Assembly (NCBI GenBank): GCA_964510955.1
Contig: CAZEDW010000013.1
Location: 1 to 64,000 of the forward strand
Length of the DNA stretch: 64,000 nt
From: JAFLCM01 sp964510955
Lineage (GTDB): Bacteria; Planctomycetota; Phycisphaerae; Phycisphaerales; UBA1924
Reading direction: 5' to 3'
The first letter of the stretch is position 1. Each line of letters opens with the position of its first letter. A program made the translations under genes and the position numbers. A model generated the notes under the pieces. The model was given only the letters and a program-made list of their open reading frames with translations, made no database searches and was not told the origin of the DNA. This document shows positions 1 to 9,244 of this stretch, piece by piece.

Positions 1-53
1 GGGGGGGGGGCGGGGGGGCGGGGGGGGGGGCGGGGGGGGGGGGGGGGGGGGGG
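1..53. repeat. Poly-G tract at the window edge
   Basis: The first 53 bases are almost pure G with three interrupting C. Nothing else in the window resembles this. It abuts the first codon of the peptidase gene, so the true upstream region (promoter and the usual signal peptide codons) is probably missing. I infer a read or contig-end artefact rather than biology. Confidence 0.75.
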
Positions 54-2231
54 GTGGCGCGTGTGGCGGCGCAGCCGGCTTTCAGTCCGCCACAGACGGC
101 CGTCCGCGAAGTCACCGACGAGTACCACGGCACCAAGGTGACGGATCCGTACCGGTGGCTCGAAGACCCGAACGCCGCGGAGGTGAATGCCTGGAGCGAT
201 GCCCAGAACGCCGCGGCGCGCGGGTATCTGGACAACCTGCCGGGTGTGGAGGCGCTGCGGGCGCGGATCACGGCGCTGGAGACCGGGGCGAGCGTGAGCT
301 ACGGCGGCTTGCAGTACCGCGGCGGGACGTTGAAGGCGTCGCAGCGGCCGAGGGGCTCGGTGCTCTTTGCACTGAAGAACCAGCCTCCCAAGCAGCAGTC
401 GATGCTGGTGAGGATGACTTCGGACGAGCAGCCCGAGCCGGGGCAGGAGTTCGTGATCGTCGATCCCAACGCGATGGACGCGAGCGGGCACACCGCGATC
501 GACTGGTTCGAGGCGTCGCGCGACGGCAAGCTCGTGGCGGTGAGCATGTCGGTGGGCGGGAGCGAATCGGGCGACGTGCATGTCTTTGAGGCCGAGACGG
601 GCAAGCAGGTGGACGTGGTGGTGCCGCGGGTCAACGGCGGGACCGCGGGGGGGAGCCTGGCGTGGGCGCATGACGTTTCGGGGTTCTACTACACGCGGTA
701 CCCGCGCGCCGGCGAGCGTCCGGCGGAGGACATGGACTTTTTCACCCAGGTGTATTTCCACAAGCTGGGCACGCCGACGGAGCAGGACAGGTACGAGACG
801 GGCAAGGACTTCCCGCGGATCGCCGAGATCGCGCTGGAGGCGTCGGAGGACGGGAAATACGTTCTGGCCAGCGTGCAGAAGGGCGATGGGGGGGAGTTTC
901 AGCATTACCTGCGCACCGGCGAGAGCGGGGCGCCGGGGGCGTGGTCGCAGGTGACCCGCTACAGCGACAAGTGCGTGTACGCGACGCTGGGCAACGGCGC
1001 GGCGTACTTTGTGTCCAACCTGTCCGCGCCGATGGGCAAGGTGATCAAGCTGCCGCTGAACGGCTCGGGGGGCGTGACGATCGCGGAGGGAAGAGTGATC
1101 ATCCCGGAAGGGAAGAAAGCGATCCAGACTAGCTTCGCGGACCACGAGGGCGTGTGGGCCTCGCGGCTCAACCTGTACGTGCTCTACCAGACCGGCGGGC
1201 CGAACGAGCTGGCGGCCTTCGATCAGAACGGCAAGCAGCTTGGAGCCCTGCCCTCGCAGCCGGTATCGAGCATCGACGGGGTGTGCATCGGGTGGGACGA
1301 CGACGTGTACTTCCGCAACCAGAGCATGCTGATGCCGCCGGCGTGGTTCGCCTACGACGGGGCGAAGAAATCCGCGTCCAAGACGAAGCTGTTCCGCACC
1401 TCGCCGGCGGACTATTCCGACGCAGAGGTGGTTCGTGAATGGGCCACAAGCAAGGACGGCACCAAGGTGCCGATGACGATCCTGCGCAAGAAGGGCGTCA
1501 AGCTCGACGGCAGCAACCCGACGTTGCTGTGGGGTTACGGCGGCTACGGCGTGTGCGAAGCGCCGACTTTTACGGCGCGCCACCGGGTGTGGCTCGACCA
1601 GGGCGGCGTGTTCGCCTTGGCGAACATCCGCGGCGGAGGCGAGTTCGGCGAGAACTGGCACCTTCAGGGCAACCTGGCCAACAAGCAGAACGTGTTCGAT
1701 GACTTCGCCGCCTGCGGCAAGCGGCTGATCGAGCTGGGCTATACCAACTCGTCCAAGCTGGCGCTGCAGGGCGGCAGCAACGGCGGGCTGCTGATGGGGG
1801 CGCTCATCACGCAGCACCCCTGGCTGGCGCGGGCGGTGGCGTCGAGCGTGGGCATCTACGACATGCTGCGCGTCGAGCTGACCCCCAACGGCGCGTTCAA
1901 CGTGCCGGAGTTCGGGACGGTGAAGGACGCGGCGCTGTTCAAGGCGATGTACGCGTATTCGCCGTACCACCATGTCAGGCCGGGGACGAAATACCCGGCG
2001 GTGCTGTTCACGACGGGCAAGAACGACCCGCGGGTGGACCCGTGGCACAGCCGGAAGATGGTGGCGCGGCTGCAGGCCGCGAGCGCGAGCGGGGCGCCGA
2101 TCCTGCTGCGGACCGACGCCAACGCGGGTCACGGCATCGGGAGCTCGCTGAACCAGCGGATCGAGATGCTGGTGGACCTGTACTCCTTCCTGTTCCACGA
2201 GCTGGGGGTGGAGTACCGGGCCGTCAACTGA
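54..2231 (+). CDS. Prolyl oligopeptidase family serine peptidase (S9A), N-terminus uncertain
   Basis: An S9A peptidase that cleaves short peptides after proline. Residues about 15-430 match the S9 N-terminal beta-propeller (DPYRWLED near the start is a family hallmark), and about 470-725 form the alpha/beta-hydrolase domain. The catalytic triad is visible: Ser575 in GGSNGG, Asp658 in NDPRV and His693 in AGHG. At 725 residues it is full family length or slightly short. The GTG at 54 sits directly against the poly-G tract, so a signal peptide expected of an exported planctomycete peptidase may be lost. The next gene starts 31 bp downstream, so co-transcription is possible. Family assignment is firm; substrate and location are not. 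Confidence 0.93.
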   Translation: MARVAAQPAFSPPQTAVREVTDEYHGTKVTDPYRWLEDPNAAEVNAWSDAQNAAARGYLDNLPGVEALRARITALETGASVSYGGLQYRGGTLKASQRPRGSVLFALKNQPPKQQSMLVRMTSDEQPEPGQEFVIVDPNAMDASGHTAIDWFEASRDGKLVAVSMSVGGSESGDVHVFEAETGKQVDVVVPRVNGGTAGGSLAWAHDVSGFYYTRYPRAGERPAEDMDFFTQVYFHKLGTPTEQDRYETGKDFPRIAEIALEASEDGKYVLASVQKGDGGEFQHYLRTGESGAPGAWSQVTRYSDKCVYATLGNGAAYFVSNLSAPMGKVIKLPLNGSGGVTIAEGRVIIPEGKKAIQTSFADHEGVWASRLNLYVLYQTGGPNELAAFDQNGKQLGALPSQPVSSIDGVCIGWDDDVYFRNQSMLMPPAWFAYDGAKKSASKTKLFRTSPADYSDAEVVREWATSKDGTKVPMTILRKKGVKLDGSNPTLLWGYGGYGVCEAPTFTARHRVWLDQGGVFALANIRGGGEFGENWHLQGNLANKQNVFDDFAACGKRLIELGYTNSSKLALQGGSNGGLLMGALITQHPWLARAVASSVGIYDMLRVELTPNGAFNVPEFGTVKDAALFKAMYAYSPYHHVRPGTKYPAVLFTTGKNDPRVDPWHSRKMVARLQAASASGAPILLRTDANAGHGIGSSLNQRIEMLVDLYSFLFHELGVEYRAVN

Positions 2232-2262
2232 GCCGGCGACGGTCGAGCGAGAGTCACCCCGC

Positions 2263-3579
2263 GTGTGGTCCTACGTCATCCTCCTGCTGATGCTCGGGGC
2301 GAACTTTCTCCTCTCGATGAGCGAGCTGGCGATTGTTTCGTGCCGTCGGATCCGGCTGGAGCAGCGCGCGGAAAAGGGCGACCGCGGCGCGGCGGTGGCG
2401 CTCGAGCTGTTTGATGCGCCCACGCGGTTTCTCTCGGTAGCGCAGGCGGGCATCACGGCGGTGGCGATCTTCTCGGGAGCTTTCGGCGAGAAATCAATCG
2501 CCAGCCAGCTCGAGCACTGGCTGATGACATTCCCGCGGATCGCGCCCTACGCCGACGGGACCGCGTTCGTGGTGGTGGTGCTCGGGATCGGCTACTTCAC
2601 GCTGGTGTTCGGCGAGCTGGTGCCCAAGCGGCTCGGGATGAACAACCCCGAGCCGATCGCGTGCGCGGTATCGCGTCCGATGATGTGGTTGAGCGTGGCG
2701 ACCGGGCCCGTGGTAACGCTCCTGAGCGGCTCGACGGACTTTGTCCTGGGCCTGCTGGGGGCCAAGAACCCCAAATCCGAGGCGGTGACGGCGGAGGAGA
2801 TCAAGGGGCTGGTCGAGCAGGGCAAGGAGGAGGGGACGATCCTGGAGGCCGAGCAGAGGCTTGTGGAACGGGCGCTGCGGCTGGGCGACATGACGGTGAC
2901 GGCGCTGATGGTGCCGCGCACGGAGATCACCTGGCTGAAGGCGGACGAGCAGCAGCCCGAGGTGGCGCGGGTCATCCGCGAGACCAACCGTTCGCATTAC
3001 CCCTTGTACGAGGGCGACCTGGAGCACCCGGTGGGGGTGGTGCACGTGAAGGACATCGCCCAGGCGGCGATCGGGGGGCCGGTGGAACTCCGCAAGATCA
3101 TGCGGCCGCCGGTGTTCATCCCCGAGAGCACGCCGATGCTGCGCGTGCTGGACGAGTTCACCAAGCGGGGCGTCCACATCGCGTTCGTGCTGGACGAGTA
3201 CGGCGGGCTGTCGGGGATGATCACCTACAACGACATCGTGGCCGGGGTGATGGGGCGGGCCGACCGGCGCGAGAGCGTCGAGGAGGAGCCCAGGGAAATC
3301 AGGCGTGCCGACGGCTCGCTGCTTCTGGACGGGCTGCTGCCGATCTCGCGCCTAAGAGAGATCATCGGGGTGAAGGAACTGCCGAGAGAAGAGGCGGGTT
3401 TCAAGACGCTGGCGGGGCTCCTGATGACGAACCTGGGGCGCGTGCCCAAGAGCGGGGACCTGTGGGAATGGGAGGGGCACCGGTTCGAGGTGATGGACAT
3501 GGACGGGCGCCGGGTGGACAAGGTGCTGTACGCGTTCGCGGCGCCGGCGCCGGAGGGGGAGGCGGCTTCGCCGGATTGA
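2263..3579 (+). CDS. CNNM (DUF21) / CBS-pair / CorC-HlyC domain membrane protein
   Basis: A member of the CorC/HlyC/TlyC group, linked in characterised relatives to Mg2+ or Co2+ efflux. Residues about 1-190 are the DUF21 membrane domain, starting with a hydrophobic helix (SYVILLLMLGANFLLSMSELA) and containing VFGELVPKRLGM, a well-conserved DUF21 segment. A CBS pair follows (about 205-325, with PRTEITWL and FVLDEYGGLSGMIT). A CorC_HlyC transporter-associated domain closes the protein (about 345-425, ending GHRFEVMDMDGRRVDKV). The start is GTG, leading straight into the first membrane helix. Length of 438 residues is normal. The old name 'hemolysin' does not imply toxin activity. Confidence 0.93.
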   Translation: MWSYVILLLMLGANFLLSMSELAIVSCRRIRLEQRAEKGDRGAAVALELFDAPTRFLSVAQAGITAVAIFSGAFGEKSIASQLEHWLMTFPRIAPYADGTAFVVVVLGIGYFTLVFGELVPKRLGMNNPEPIACAVSRPMMWLSVATGPVVTLLSGSTDFVLGLLGAKNPKSEAVTAEEIKGLVEQGKEEGTILEAEQRLVERALRLGDMTVTALMVPRTEITWLKADEQQPEVARVIRETNRSHYPLYEGDLEHPVGVVHVKDIAQAAIGGPVELRKIMRPPVFIPESTPMLRVLDEFTKRGVHIAFVLDEYGGLSGMITYNDIVAGVMGRADRRESVEEEPREIRRADGSLLLDGLLPISRLREIIGVKELPREEAGFKTLAGLLMTNLGRVPKSGDLWEWEGHRFEVMDMDGRRVDKVLYAFAAPAPEGEAASPD

Positions 3580-3710
3580 GCGGCGGGCGAGTTGGTTGGC
3601 CGGTTGTACCCGAAACGCCTTGCCCGAAGCGGTGCTTCACCATCGCGGCTGATTGGGTTGCTGTCCGAAAGATTGGCGAGCGCAACGCAATCAAAGGCCT
3701 ATGCGATTTT

Positions 3711-5018
3711 CTACTTGGCGTGACGCACCGTTGAGAACGGTACCTCGAACTCGCCAGCCCAGTACTTGGCCCGATCAACCTCACGCAGCGCCAGCCGCGC
3801 GTCGCCGGAGATTTTGAGGGTGAGCGCGGGGTCGGCCGGGTGAACCCAGCGCCCGTTACGGAAAACCTGGTCGCGGGCGCCGAGGCTCGCAAAGATCAGC
3901 TGGCCGTCGAGGCATCGGTGGCTGTACTGAGTGGAGGCGATCTCGACGCCGTTCAAGCAGACGGCGAGACGGAGCGCGACGGCGACACCCGCCAAGCTCG
4001 GGTCGGTCGGGAGCGTGATGAAGAGCTTCGGCCCCGACTCCGCCGGGCTATCCACGCCCGAAGCGGCAATGCCCAGCTTCTCCTTGATCAAATCGGTCAG
4101 TCTCGGGTCGGTGACGCCCTCGATGGCGTCCTCGGGCCTATTGACCATGTGGATGTTGAACTCATCATCCCAGTGAGCAAGCTCCAGTGCTCGACCACCT
4201 GGCATCGTGACTCGCACCCGGACTCGCACGATCATCCGCTCCGAGGCGGGCCCCAACTCTCGTGGGCCGACAAGACTCTCATGCGAGTACCCGGCGTCAC
4301 TGAGCGAAACCTCCGAATGACTAGAACTCCCGTCCGTAGGTGCTGGGTGTATGACCTGAGCGGTGATCTCGTGGTTGAGCGGCGTCGAGCAGCGGAAGCC
4401 GCCGGAAACGGGCAATACGTACAATGGTTCGCCGCTGGGTAAGGTCGGTCGGTGGCGCACCAGCGCCGAGCGGTCGGGCCATGCGGTGACGCCTCGCCGC
4501 AGCGCGATCCTGCTTTGCCAGTCGAACAACTCGCCCGCGAGGAGTCTGCGTCCCAGCTCCGCGTTCATCATGTACCGCGTTTGCGAAGTGAAACTGGGCG
4601 TTGACGGGGTACCGCCCAGACTGGCGGGGCCGATCACGAGCCCATGAGTTCCCGAGAAATAGGGCTGGCCAGCCGCCAGCAGCAGGCACCAGCCAGGGAT
4701 AAGCCCGACCCAGCCGTGGGAAAACTGATCTGGCCCGCGAGCGAGCACCTGAGTGACAAGAACGAGTGCCGCGCCCGAGCATGCCCTGCCCCATTGGCGC
4801 CTTCGGAAGAAGAGCCTGGATTCGCTCGTTGCCACGTTCCCGCACTCGGGGCATTGGAGCCCTGCGGTCGCGCCGAGGTCGAACGTGCATTTGGGGCAGC
4901 GGCGCTTCTTGCGAGCTGGGTCGCGCCATAGACCTGCGTAAAGCAATGCCAGCGAGCTGATTCCCGAAACGCCGGCGAGTGTGTAGAAGATCCAACTTGG
5001 CCAGGACGAGAGCGTCAT
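3711..5018 (-). CDS. Hypothetical membrane protein with an N-terminal zinc-ribbon motif
   Basis: 435 residues, no family recognised. It begins with a membrane helix (about 9-30), then a rubredoxin-like or zinc-ribbon knuckle pair CPKC...CPEC (about residues 40-59), then a second hydrophobic stretch (about 80-120, including GWVGLIPGWCLLLAAG). The remainder is soluble and probably faces the other side of the membrane. This CxxC-x(n)-CxxC next to a helix is common in planctomycete proteins of unknown role. The gene is monocistronic on the minus strand, facing the CNNM/CBS gene tail to tail. Coding status is supported by length and plausible composition; function is unknown. Confidence 0.75.
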   Translation of the reverse strand: MTLSSWPSWIFYTLAGVSGISSLALLYAGLWRDPARKKRRCPKCTFDLGATAGLQCPECGNVATSESRLFFRRRQWGRACSGAALVLVTQVLARGPDQFSHGWVGLIPGWCLLLAAGQPYFSGTHGLVIGPASLGGTPSTPSFTSQTRYMMNAELGRRLLAGELFDWQSRIALRRGVTAWPDRSALVRHRPTLPSGEPLYVLPVSGGFRCSTPLNHEITAQVIHPAPTDGSSSHSEVSLSDAGYSHESLVGPRELGPASERMIVRVRVRVTMPGGRALELAHWDDEFNIHMVNRPEDAIEGVTDPRLTDLIKEKLGIAASGVDSPAESGPKLFITLPTDPSLAGVAVALRLAVCLNGVEIASTQYSHRCLDGQLIFASLGARDQVFRNGRWVHPADPALTLKISGDARLALREVDRAKYWAGEFEVPFSTVRHAK

Positions 5019-5411
5019 GGGCGGGCCTCCGGCGGACTCTTCGAGCCTCGCCCCATGCTACCTCGATACAAGAGAAAACACGCCCCGCCTTGCAGGGCGG
5101 GGCGTGCCTGAGTGAGGAGAGATTCGGAGGCGATGGAGGGGCCTCTCGTGGAGTGTCGTGGGGGCGGTTCTGCACGCCCCTGTTGGGTCGGGCCGGGTCT
5201 GGCGGGCGAAGGTTGTTTGTTCGCCGGGCTGGACGGGCCGATACCTATGAGGCGGGAAGGCGACGGGGGGCTCACGCGCTGCTGAGGTGTTTTTCGGAGT
5301 TTCGGCGCGCCGGGCGAATCCTCAGAGCGACGGTGCCGGCAATGCCCTTGACACTTGGGCGTTGAGCGTTGGGGCATGAAGGCAGCCGTAACCATGGCCG
5401 GGAGGAACTGC
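5019..5411. other. Gene-free 393-bp stretch between divergent genes
   Basis: No convincing protein gene on either strand. It contains a strong hairpin at 5079-5106 (listed separately), a shorter hairpin around 5201-5227 (GGCGAA pairing with TTCGCC), and a TTGACA box at 5348-5353 that could be the -35 element for the hydrolase at 5412, although no good -10 follows at the expected distance. A small RNA running leftwards into the hairpin is possible. Confidence 0.5.
5067..5106 (-). terminator. Intrinsic-terminator-like hairpin, minus strand
   Basis: An 11-bp perfect stem: CACGCCCCGCC at 5079-5089 pairs with GGCGGGGCGTG at 5096-5106 around a 6-nt loop. Read on the minus strand the stem is followed by TGTTTTCTCTTGT. 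It lies just upstream of the minus-strand gene at 5018, with no minus-strand protein gene leading into it. It therefore either ends an unrecognised small transcript or attenuates the leader of the membrane-protein gene. Confidence 0.6.
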
Positions 5412-6500
5412 ATGGAAGATCGCGACAGAGCGTGGCGGTGCGTTTTGGCGGGCCTGTGCCTGCTCGCCTTGAGTGTGACCGGTTCAGGCGAAGGGGGCTC
5501 GCCGCGGGATGCGTCAGGGCGGGCCGATGGGTTCGCGGCGGCGCCGTCGGAACAGTCGAGGGCGGGTGAGGTCGTCACCGACCGCTCGCTCATGCTGCAC
5601 GACGCCCGGCGCGGCAAGGATCTGCCGTTGCTCATTCGATACCCCAAGCCCGCGTCCGACGGGCGCGCGGGTGACGCGAAGCTGCCGGTGGTCGTCTTCT
5701 CGCACGGCATGGGCGGTTCGCGGGAGGCGTTTGGACCTCTGAGCGAGCACTGGGCCTCGCGGGGGTACGCGGTGATTCACTGCACCCACGATGATTCGGT
5801 CCAGCTCCGGCGGAGCAAGGGCGAGAAGCTGACGCTCGACTCGTTCATGCAGCGGGGCGTCAGCCAGGTTGACCCGGTCGGGCGCGTGGACGACATCAAG
5901 CTCATCCTCGATTCGCTCGCCGATATCGAGCAGAAGATCCCGGCGCTTCGGGACGCCAAGGGTCGGGGCCGGCTCGACCGCGAGCGCATCGGCATGGCGG
6001 GGCACTCGGCCGGGGCGCTCACAACGCAGATGATCGCCGGCGCCCAGACGCGCCTGGGGCGGGCGGCGGGGGCCAAGGGGTTCGCCGATGAGCGGATCAA
6101 GGCGTTCATGCCCATCTCGCCCCAGGGCGTGGGGAGGCTGGGGATGGGCGAGGGGGCGTGGAAGGACATCAAGATCCCGATGCTGACGGTCACCGGGTCG
6201 GAGGACACGGTGGCGTTTACGACTGAGACTCCCGAGAGTCGCAAACACCCGTTTGAGTACTCCGCCGCGCTGGGGAACAAGTATCTGCTGTGGATCGAGG
6301 GGGCGCGCCACGGGTCGTTCCAGGCGGCGCCGGGGCAAGGCGATGCTCTGCTGCCGATGACGGGCAGGGTGATGCGAGAGGTCACCACGGCGTTCTGGGA
6401 TGGGTGGCTGCGGGGGGATGAGAACGCCGCGCGTTGGCTGAACGAGCCGGGGCACGTTCTCGAGCTGAGCGGGGGGAAGGCGGAACTCAGCCACAAGTGA
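5412..6500 (+). CDS. Exported alpha/beta hydrolase (chlorophyllase / PAF-acetylhydrolase-like)
   Basis: A secreted serine esterase-type hydrolase of 362 residues. The start at 5412 is preferred over upstream in-frame codons because GGGAGGA lies 5 nt before it and the protein then opens with a signal peptide (MEDRDRAWRCVLAGLCLLALSVTG). The fold is shown by VVVFSHGMGGSREAFGPLSEHWASRGYAV (oxyanion strand), the nucleophile elbow GHSAGA (residues about 201-206), and a late His in GARHGSF. The acid residue is probably in the TVTGSEDTVAF segment. The family includes esterases with many substrates, so no substrate can be named. Monocistronic. Confidence 0.85.
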   Translation: MEDRDRAWRCVLAGLCLLALSVTGSGEGGSPRDASGRADGFAAAPSEQSRAGEVVTDRSLMLHDARRGKDLPLLIRYPKPASDGRAGDAKLPVVVFSHGMGGSREAFGPLSEHWASRGYAVIHCTHDDSVQLRRSKGEKLTLDSFMQRGVSQVDPVGRVDDIKLILDSLADIEQKIPALRDAKGRGRLDRERIGMAGHSAGALTTQMIAGAQTRLGRAAGAKGFADERIKAFMPISPQGVGRLGMGEGAWKDIKIPMLTVTGSEDTVAFTTETPESRKHPFEYSAALGNKYLLWIEGARHGSFQAAPGQGDALLPMTGRVMREVTTAFWDGWLRGDENAARWLNEPGHVLELSGGKAELSHK

Positions 6501-6699
6501 AGCGGATTGATCGGCTGGCTGTCGCAGCGGCGCGGGGTAGAGGCTCGCGCCGGGCGTGTCCCGGGTCGCACGACGGGGGTTGAATCCACGCGGGAGTGAA
6601 CGGCGATTGCTTGGGCACGCGCGGCCCGGATTCCGGAGTCGTGCGGCTGTTATTCTGTCCGCCGCCGTGGCCACCCATGCTGCCCCCAGGAGATTCGTG

Positions 6700-7791
6700 A
6701 TGAGAGTTCGTGCCGCCGTCACTTCGTTCGCGCTCATGTCCGTCGGCGTCAGTGCGTGCCTGACCGGGTCGGTGCTGGCGGCCGACCACCGGGAAGCCCC
6801 GCTGATCACCGAAGACCCCAGCGCGGACATCAACGACGTGTATGTGTTCACGAACCCAAGCGACGCGGGGCGTCTGGTGCTTGCGATGACGGTTCACCCG
6901 CTGACGGCTCCGCCGCAGAACGCCGCCGCGAAGTTTTCACCCAACGTCCGCTACCGCTTCGAGATCGACCTGAACAACGACGGCAAGAGCGAGCGGTCGG
7001 TGTTCTGCACGTTCAAGGTCAACGACGACGGGTCGGAAACGATGCACGTTGACCTCCCGGGCACTGGCAACGATTTCGATGCGCCCGCCACGCCGGGGAG
7101 CGTCGCGGTGACGGCCCCGGCGCCGACCATCACCAATGTCGGCGGCGTGAGCGCGTTTGCGGGACAGCGCGATGACCCGTTCTTCTTCGATAATGTCGGC
7201 TTCAACCGCTTCCGGGCCGGGACGGGCACGTTCGGCGGGCACGACGGATTCGCGGGGACCAACGTGTCGATCATCGCCATCGAGGCGCCGTTCGCGGTCA
7301 TCACGGGCGGGGCCAGGCAGTTCCAGGTGTGGGGCGCGACGGACCGGCAGCGGACGACGATCTACCGGTCCAAGGAAGGCAAGCTCGAGAAGGCCACGGG
7401 GCCGTTCGAGCAGATCGAGCGGATGGGCAACCCGGCCATATCGACCGTCCTGATCACCAAGAAGCACAAGGACCTGTTCAACATCGGCGTTCCCAAGAAC
7501 GACGCCAAGGACTTCGGGCCCGAGATCGCCGCCTCGCTGCAGGGGCTGGGGACGAACCAGGCGAACATCGCCATCCTGGCGTCGGTGGCGATCCCCGACA
7601 CGCTGAAGGTCGACCTCGACAAGCCCATCGCGTTCCCGAACGGGCGGAAGCCGGCGGACGACGTGATCGACACCCTGCTGTACTTCATCTTCAACCAGCC
7701 GTCGCCGGCGCCGACCGACGGCGTGAACAGCAACGACAAGGCGTTCCTGAACACGTTTCCGTACTTCGCCGCGCCGTGGCAGCCGGCGTGA
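6700..7791 (+). CDS. DUF4331 domain protein, exported
   Basis: 363 residues. The start at 6700 has AGGAG 7 nt upstream and gives a clean signal peptide (MRVRAAVTSFALMSVGVSACLTGSVLA, then ADHREAP). The ADHREAPLI...DPSADINDVYVFTNP opening is the diagnostic start of DUF4331 family proteins, which are exported proteins of unknown biochemical role. A longer frame upstream exists but lacks ribosome-binding support. The next gene, a TPR protein, follows 118 bp downstream in the same direction, and I infer the two form a unit. Confidence 0.88.
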   Translation: MRVRAAVTSFALMSVGVSACLTGSVLAADHREAPLITEDPSADINDVYVFTNPSDAGRLVLAMTVHPLTAPPQNAAAKFSPNVRYRFEIDLNNDGKSERSVFCTFKVNDDGSETMHVDLPGTGNDFDAPATPGSVAVTAPAPTITNVGGVSAFAGQRDDPFFFDNVGFNRFRAGTGTFGGHDGFAGTNVSIIAIEAPFAVITGGARQFQVWGATDRQRTTIYRSKEGKLEKATGPFEQIERMGNPAISTVLITKKHKDLFNIGVPKNDAKDFGPEIAASLQGLGTNQANIAILASVAIPDTLKVDLDKPIAFPNGRKPADDVIDTLLYFIFNQPSPAPTDGVNSNDKAFLNTFPYFAAPWQPA

Positions 7792-7825
7792 GCAACTGAC
7801 AGTCGCAAACCTCGCGAAGCGGGCC

Positions 7826-7856
7826 GATCGCCCGCCCCCTTGTTGTTCGGGCGATC
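7826..7856 (+). other. Intergenic hairpin between the DUF4331 and TPR genes
   Basis: Perfect 9-bp stem GATCGCCCG (7826-7834) and CGGGCGATC (7848-7856) with a 13-nt loop. No T-run follows, so it is not a classical intrinsic terminator; it could tune the expression ratio of the two genes through processing or partial termination. Confidence 0.5.
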
Positions 7857-7909
7857 TCGCCGGTGGGGCGCGTGGTTTGACGGGCGAGTGCCTTTGAGGG
7901 CGAGAACGC

Positions 7910-9244
7910 ATGAGAGGGAATCGATCGAGAGGAACTTTGCTGGTTCTTGCGGCCCTGGTGTGCGCGACCGGCGCGGCGGCTCATCCGGGGCACGGGCCGG
8001 ACGAGGCGGGCTCGCCCAACGAGGTTGCGCAGCTGCGTGAGACGCTCAGGCCGTGGCGGTCACGCCTGGACGCGGATCCCGGCGACGCGGGCGCCCTGGC
8101 GAATCTGGGGGCGATCTACCTGAACATCGCGCGCCGGACCGCCAGCCACGCCGACTTTGCCGAGGCGGAGGGCATGTTCATCGCGATCCTCCGGGCCGAC
8201 GGGGGGGACGATTCCGCCCGCTACGGGCTGGCGTGCGCGCAGCTCGGGCTGCACAAGTTCAAGGATGCCCTGGGCAACGCCCGCGAGGCCGAGCCGGCGC
8301 ACCCGGGTTCTGAGCAGATTGCATCGCTTCTATGCGATATTCACTTGGCGCTGGGGAACAATGCGGAGGCGGGGTTGATTGCCGAGGCCCTGGCGTCGCG
8401 ATCACTCACTCTGGAATCGCTCTCGCGGTTGGCGCTGGTCAAGCAGGCCCGCGGCGAGCACCGCGAGGCGGCCAAAGCGATGCGCGACGCGTTCGAGGCC
8501 GGCAAGCTGCTGGACGCGCCGGCGCGTTCGCTGGCGTGGTGCCGTTCGATCCTCGGCGACTTTGCCCTGGAGCTGGGCAGGCTCGACGAGGCACGGGGTG
8601 AGTTCGAGACGGCCCTTGCGCTCGATCCCGGCTGCCACCACGCCCGCTGGCGGCTGGCGCAGATCGATATCCGGCAAGGGAAGGGGGCGCTCGCGGTAGA
8701 GCCTATGAGGGCGCTGGTGGAGCAGGTTCCCAAGCCCGCGTACATCCTGACGTTGGCCGACGCGGTCGAGGCGGGCGATCCCGGCGCTGCTTCGACCGGA
8801 CCAGAGTCCGTCCACGAACTGCGGGCGCGGGCAGAAGCGGCGATGGCGAGCGAGCTCGCCTCGGGCGGGCTGGGGCATGTGCGTGAGCTCGTCGAGTTCT
8901 GGCTAGCGCACCCTGAGTTCTGCCCTGACAAGGAGAAGGCGGCGGAGCTGGCGATGCGCGACGTCAACCAGGTGCGCCGGGACGCGGGGGCGTTCGGCAC
9001 CGCGGCGTGGGCGCTGATGTTCTTAGGAAAGCCGGGCGAGGCGGCGCCCCTGGCCCGCGAAGCGGCGCTGCGGGCGCCGGGCGATCCGCGGACGCTGTGC
9101 CGCGCGGGCATCGTGCTGTGCGCGGCGGGTCGGCGCGACCAGGGATTTCCGATGCTTCGAAACGCCCTGGAATCGCCCGATGCGCTCGAACCGGCGCTGC
9201 TCGCAAAGGCCCGCGAAGTGGCGGCGAGCGTCGCCCGGAAATAG
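7910..9244 (+). CDS. Exported tetratricopeptide-repeat protein
   Basis: 444 residues with a signal peptide (RSRGTLLVLAALVCATGAAAHPGHGPDE). The body is a chain of TPR-type helix pairs: ALANLGAIYLNIARRTASHADFAEAEGMF, ARYGLACAQLGLHKFKDALGNAREAE, ELGRLDEARGEFETALALDPGCHHARWRLAQ and LFLGKPGEAAPLAREAALRAPGDPRTLC. TPR domains mediate protein-protein contacts. The start at 7910 has a purine-rich GAGGGCGAG just upstream. The position right after the DUF4331 gene suggests a joint extracytoplasmic role; partners are unknown. Confidence 0.83.
   Translation: MRGNRSRGTLLVLAALVCATGAAAHPGHGPDEAGSPNEVAQLRETLRPWRSRLDADPGDAGALANLGAIYLNIARRTASHADFAEAEGMFIAILRADGGDDSARYGLACAQLGLHKFKDALGNAREAEPAHPGSEQIASLLCDIHLALGNNAEAGLIAEALASRSLTLESLSRLALVKQARGEHREAAKAMRDAFEAGKLLDAPARSLAWCRSILGDFALELGRLDEARGEFETALALDPGCHHARWRLAQIDIRQGKGALAVEPMRALVEQVPKPAYILTLADAVEAGDPGAASTGPESVHELRARAEAAMASELASGGLGHVRELVEFWLAHPEFCPDKEKAAELAMRDVNQVRRDAGAFGTAAWALMFLGKPGEAAPLAREAALRAPGDPRTLCRAGIVLCAAGRRDQGFPMLRNALESPDALEPALLAKAREVAASVARK

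Noticed and set aside
2263..3579. Calling the CNNM/CBS protein a hemolysin
   Set aside because: The HlyC/TlyC name is historical; domain content points to a membrane transporter or regulator and no toxin function is indicated.
5107..5354. SRP RNA, tmRNA, RNase P RNA or 6S RNA in the 5-kb gap
   Set aside because: None of the conserved cores (such as the SRP GGAA/GCA loops, tmRNA ends with CCA, or the RNase P GAGGAAAGTCC box) was found on either strand. An unknown small RNA remains possible and is reported as a finding.
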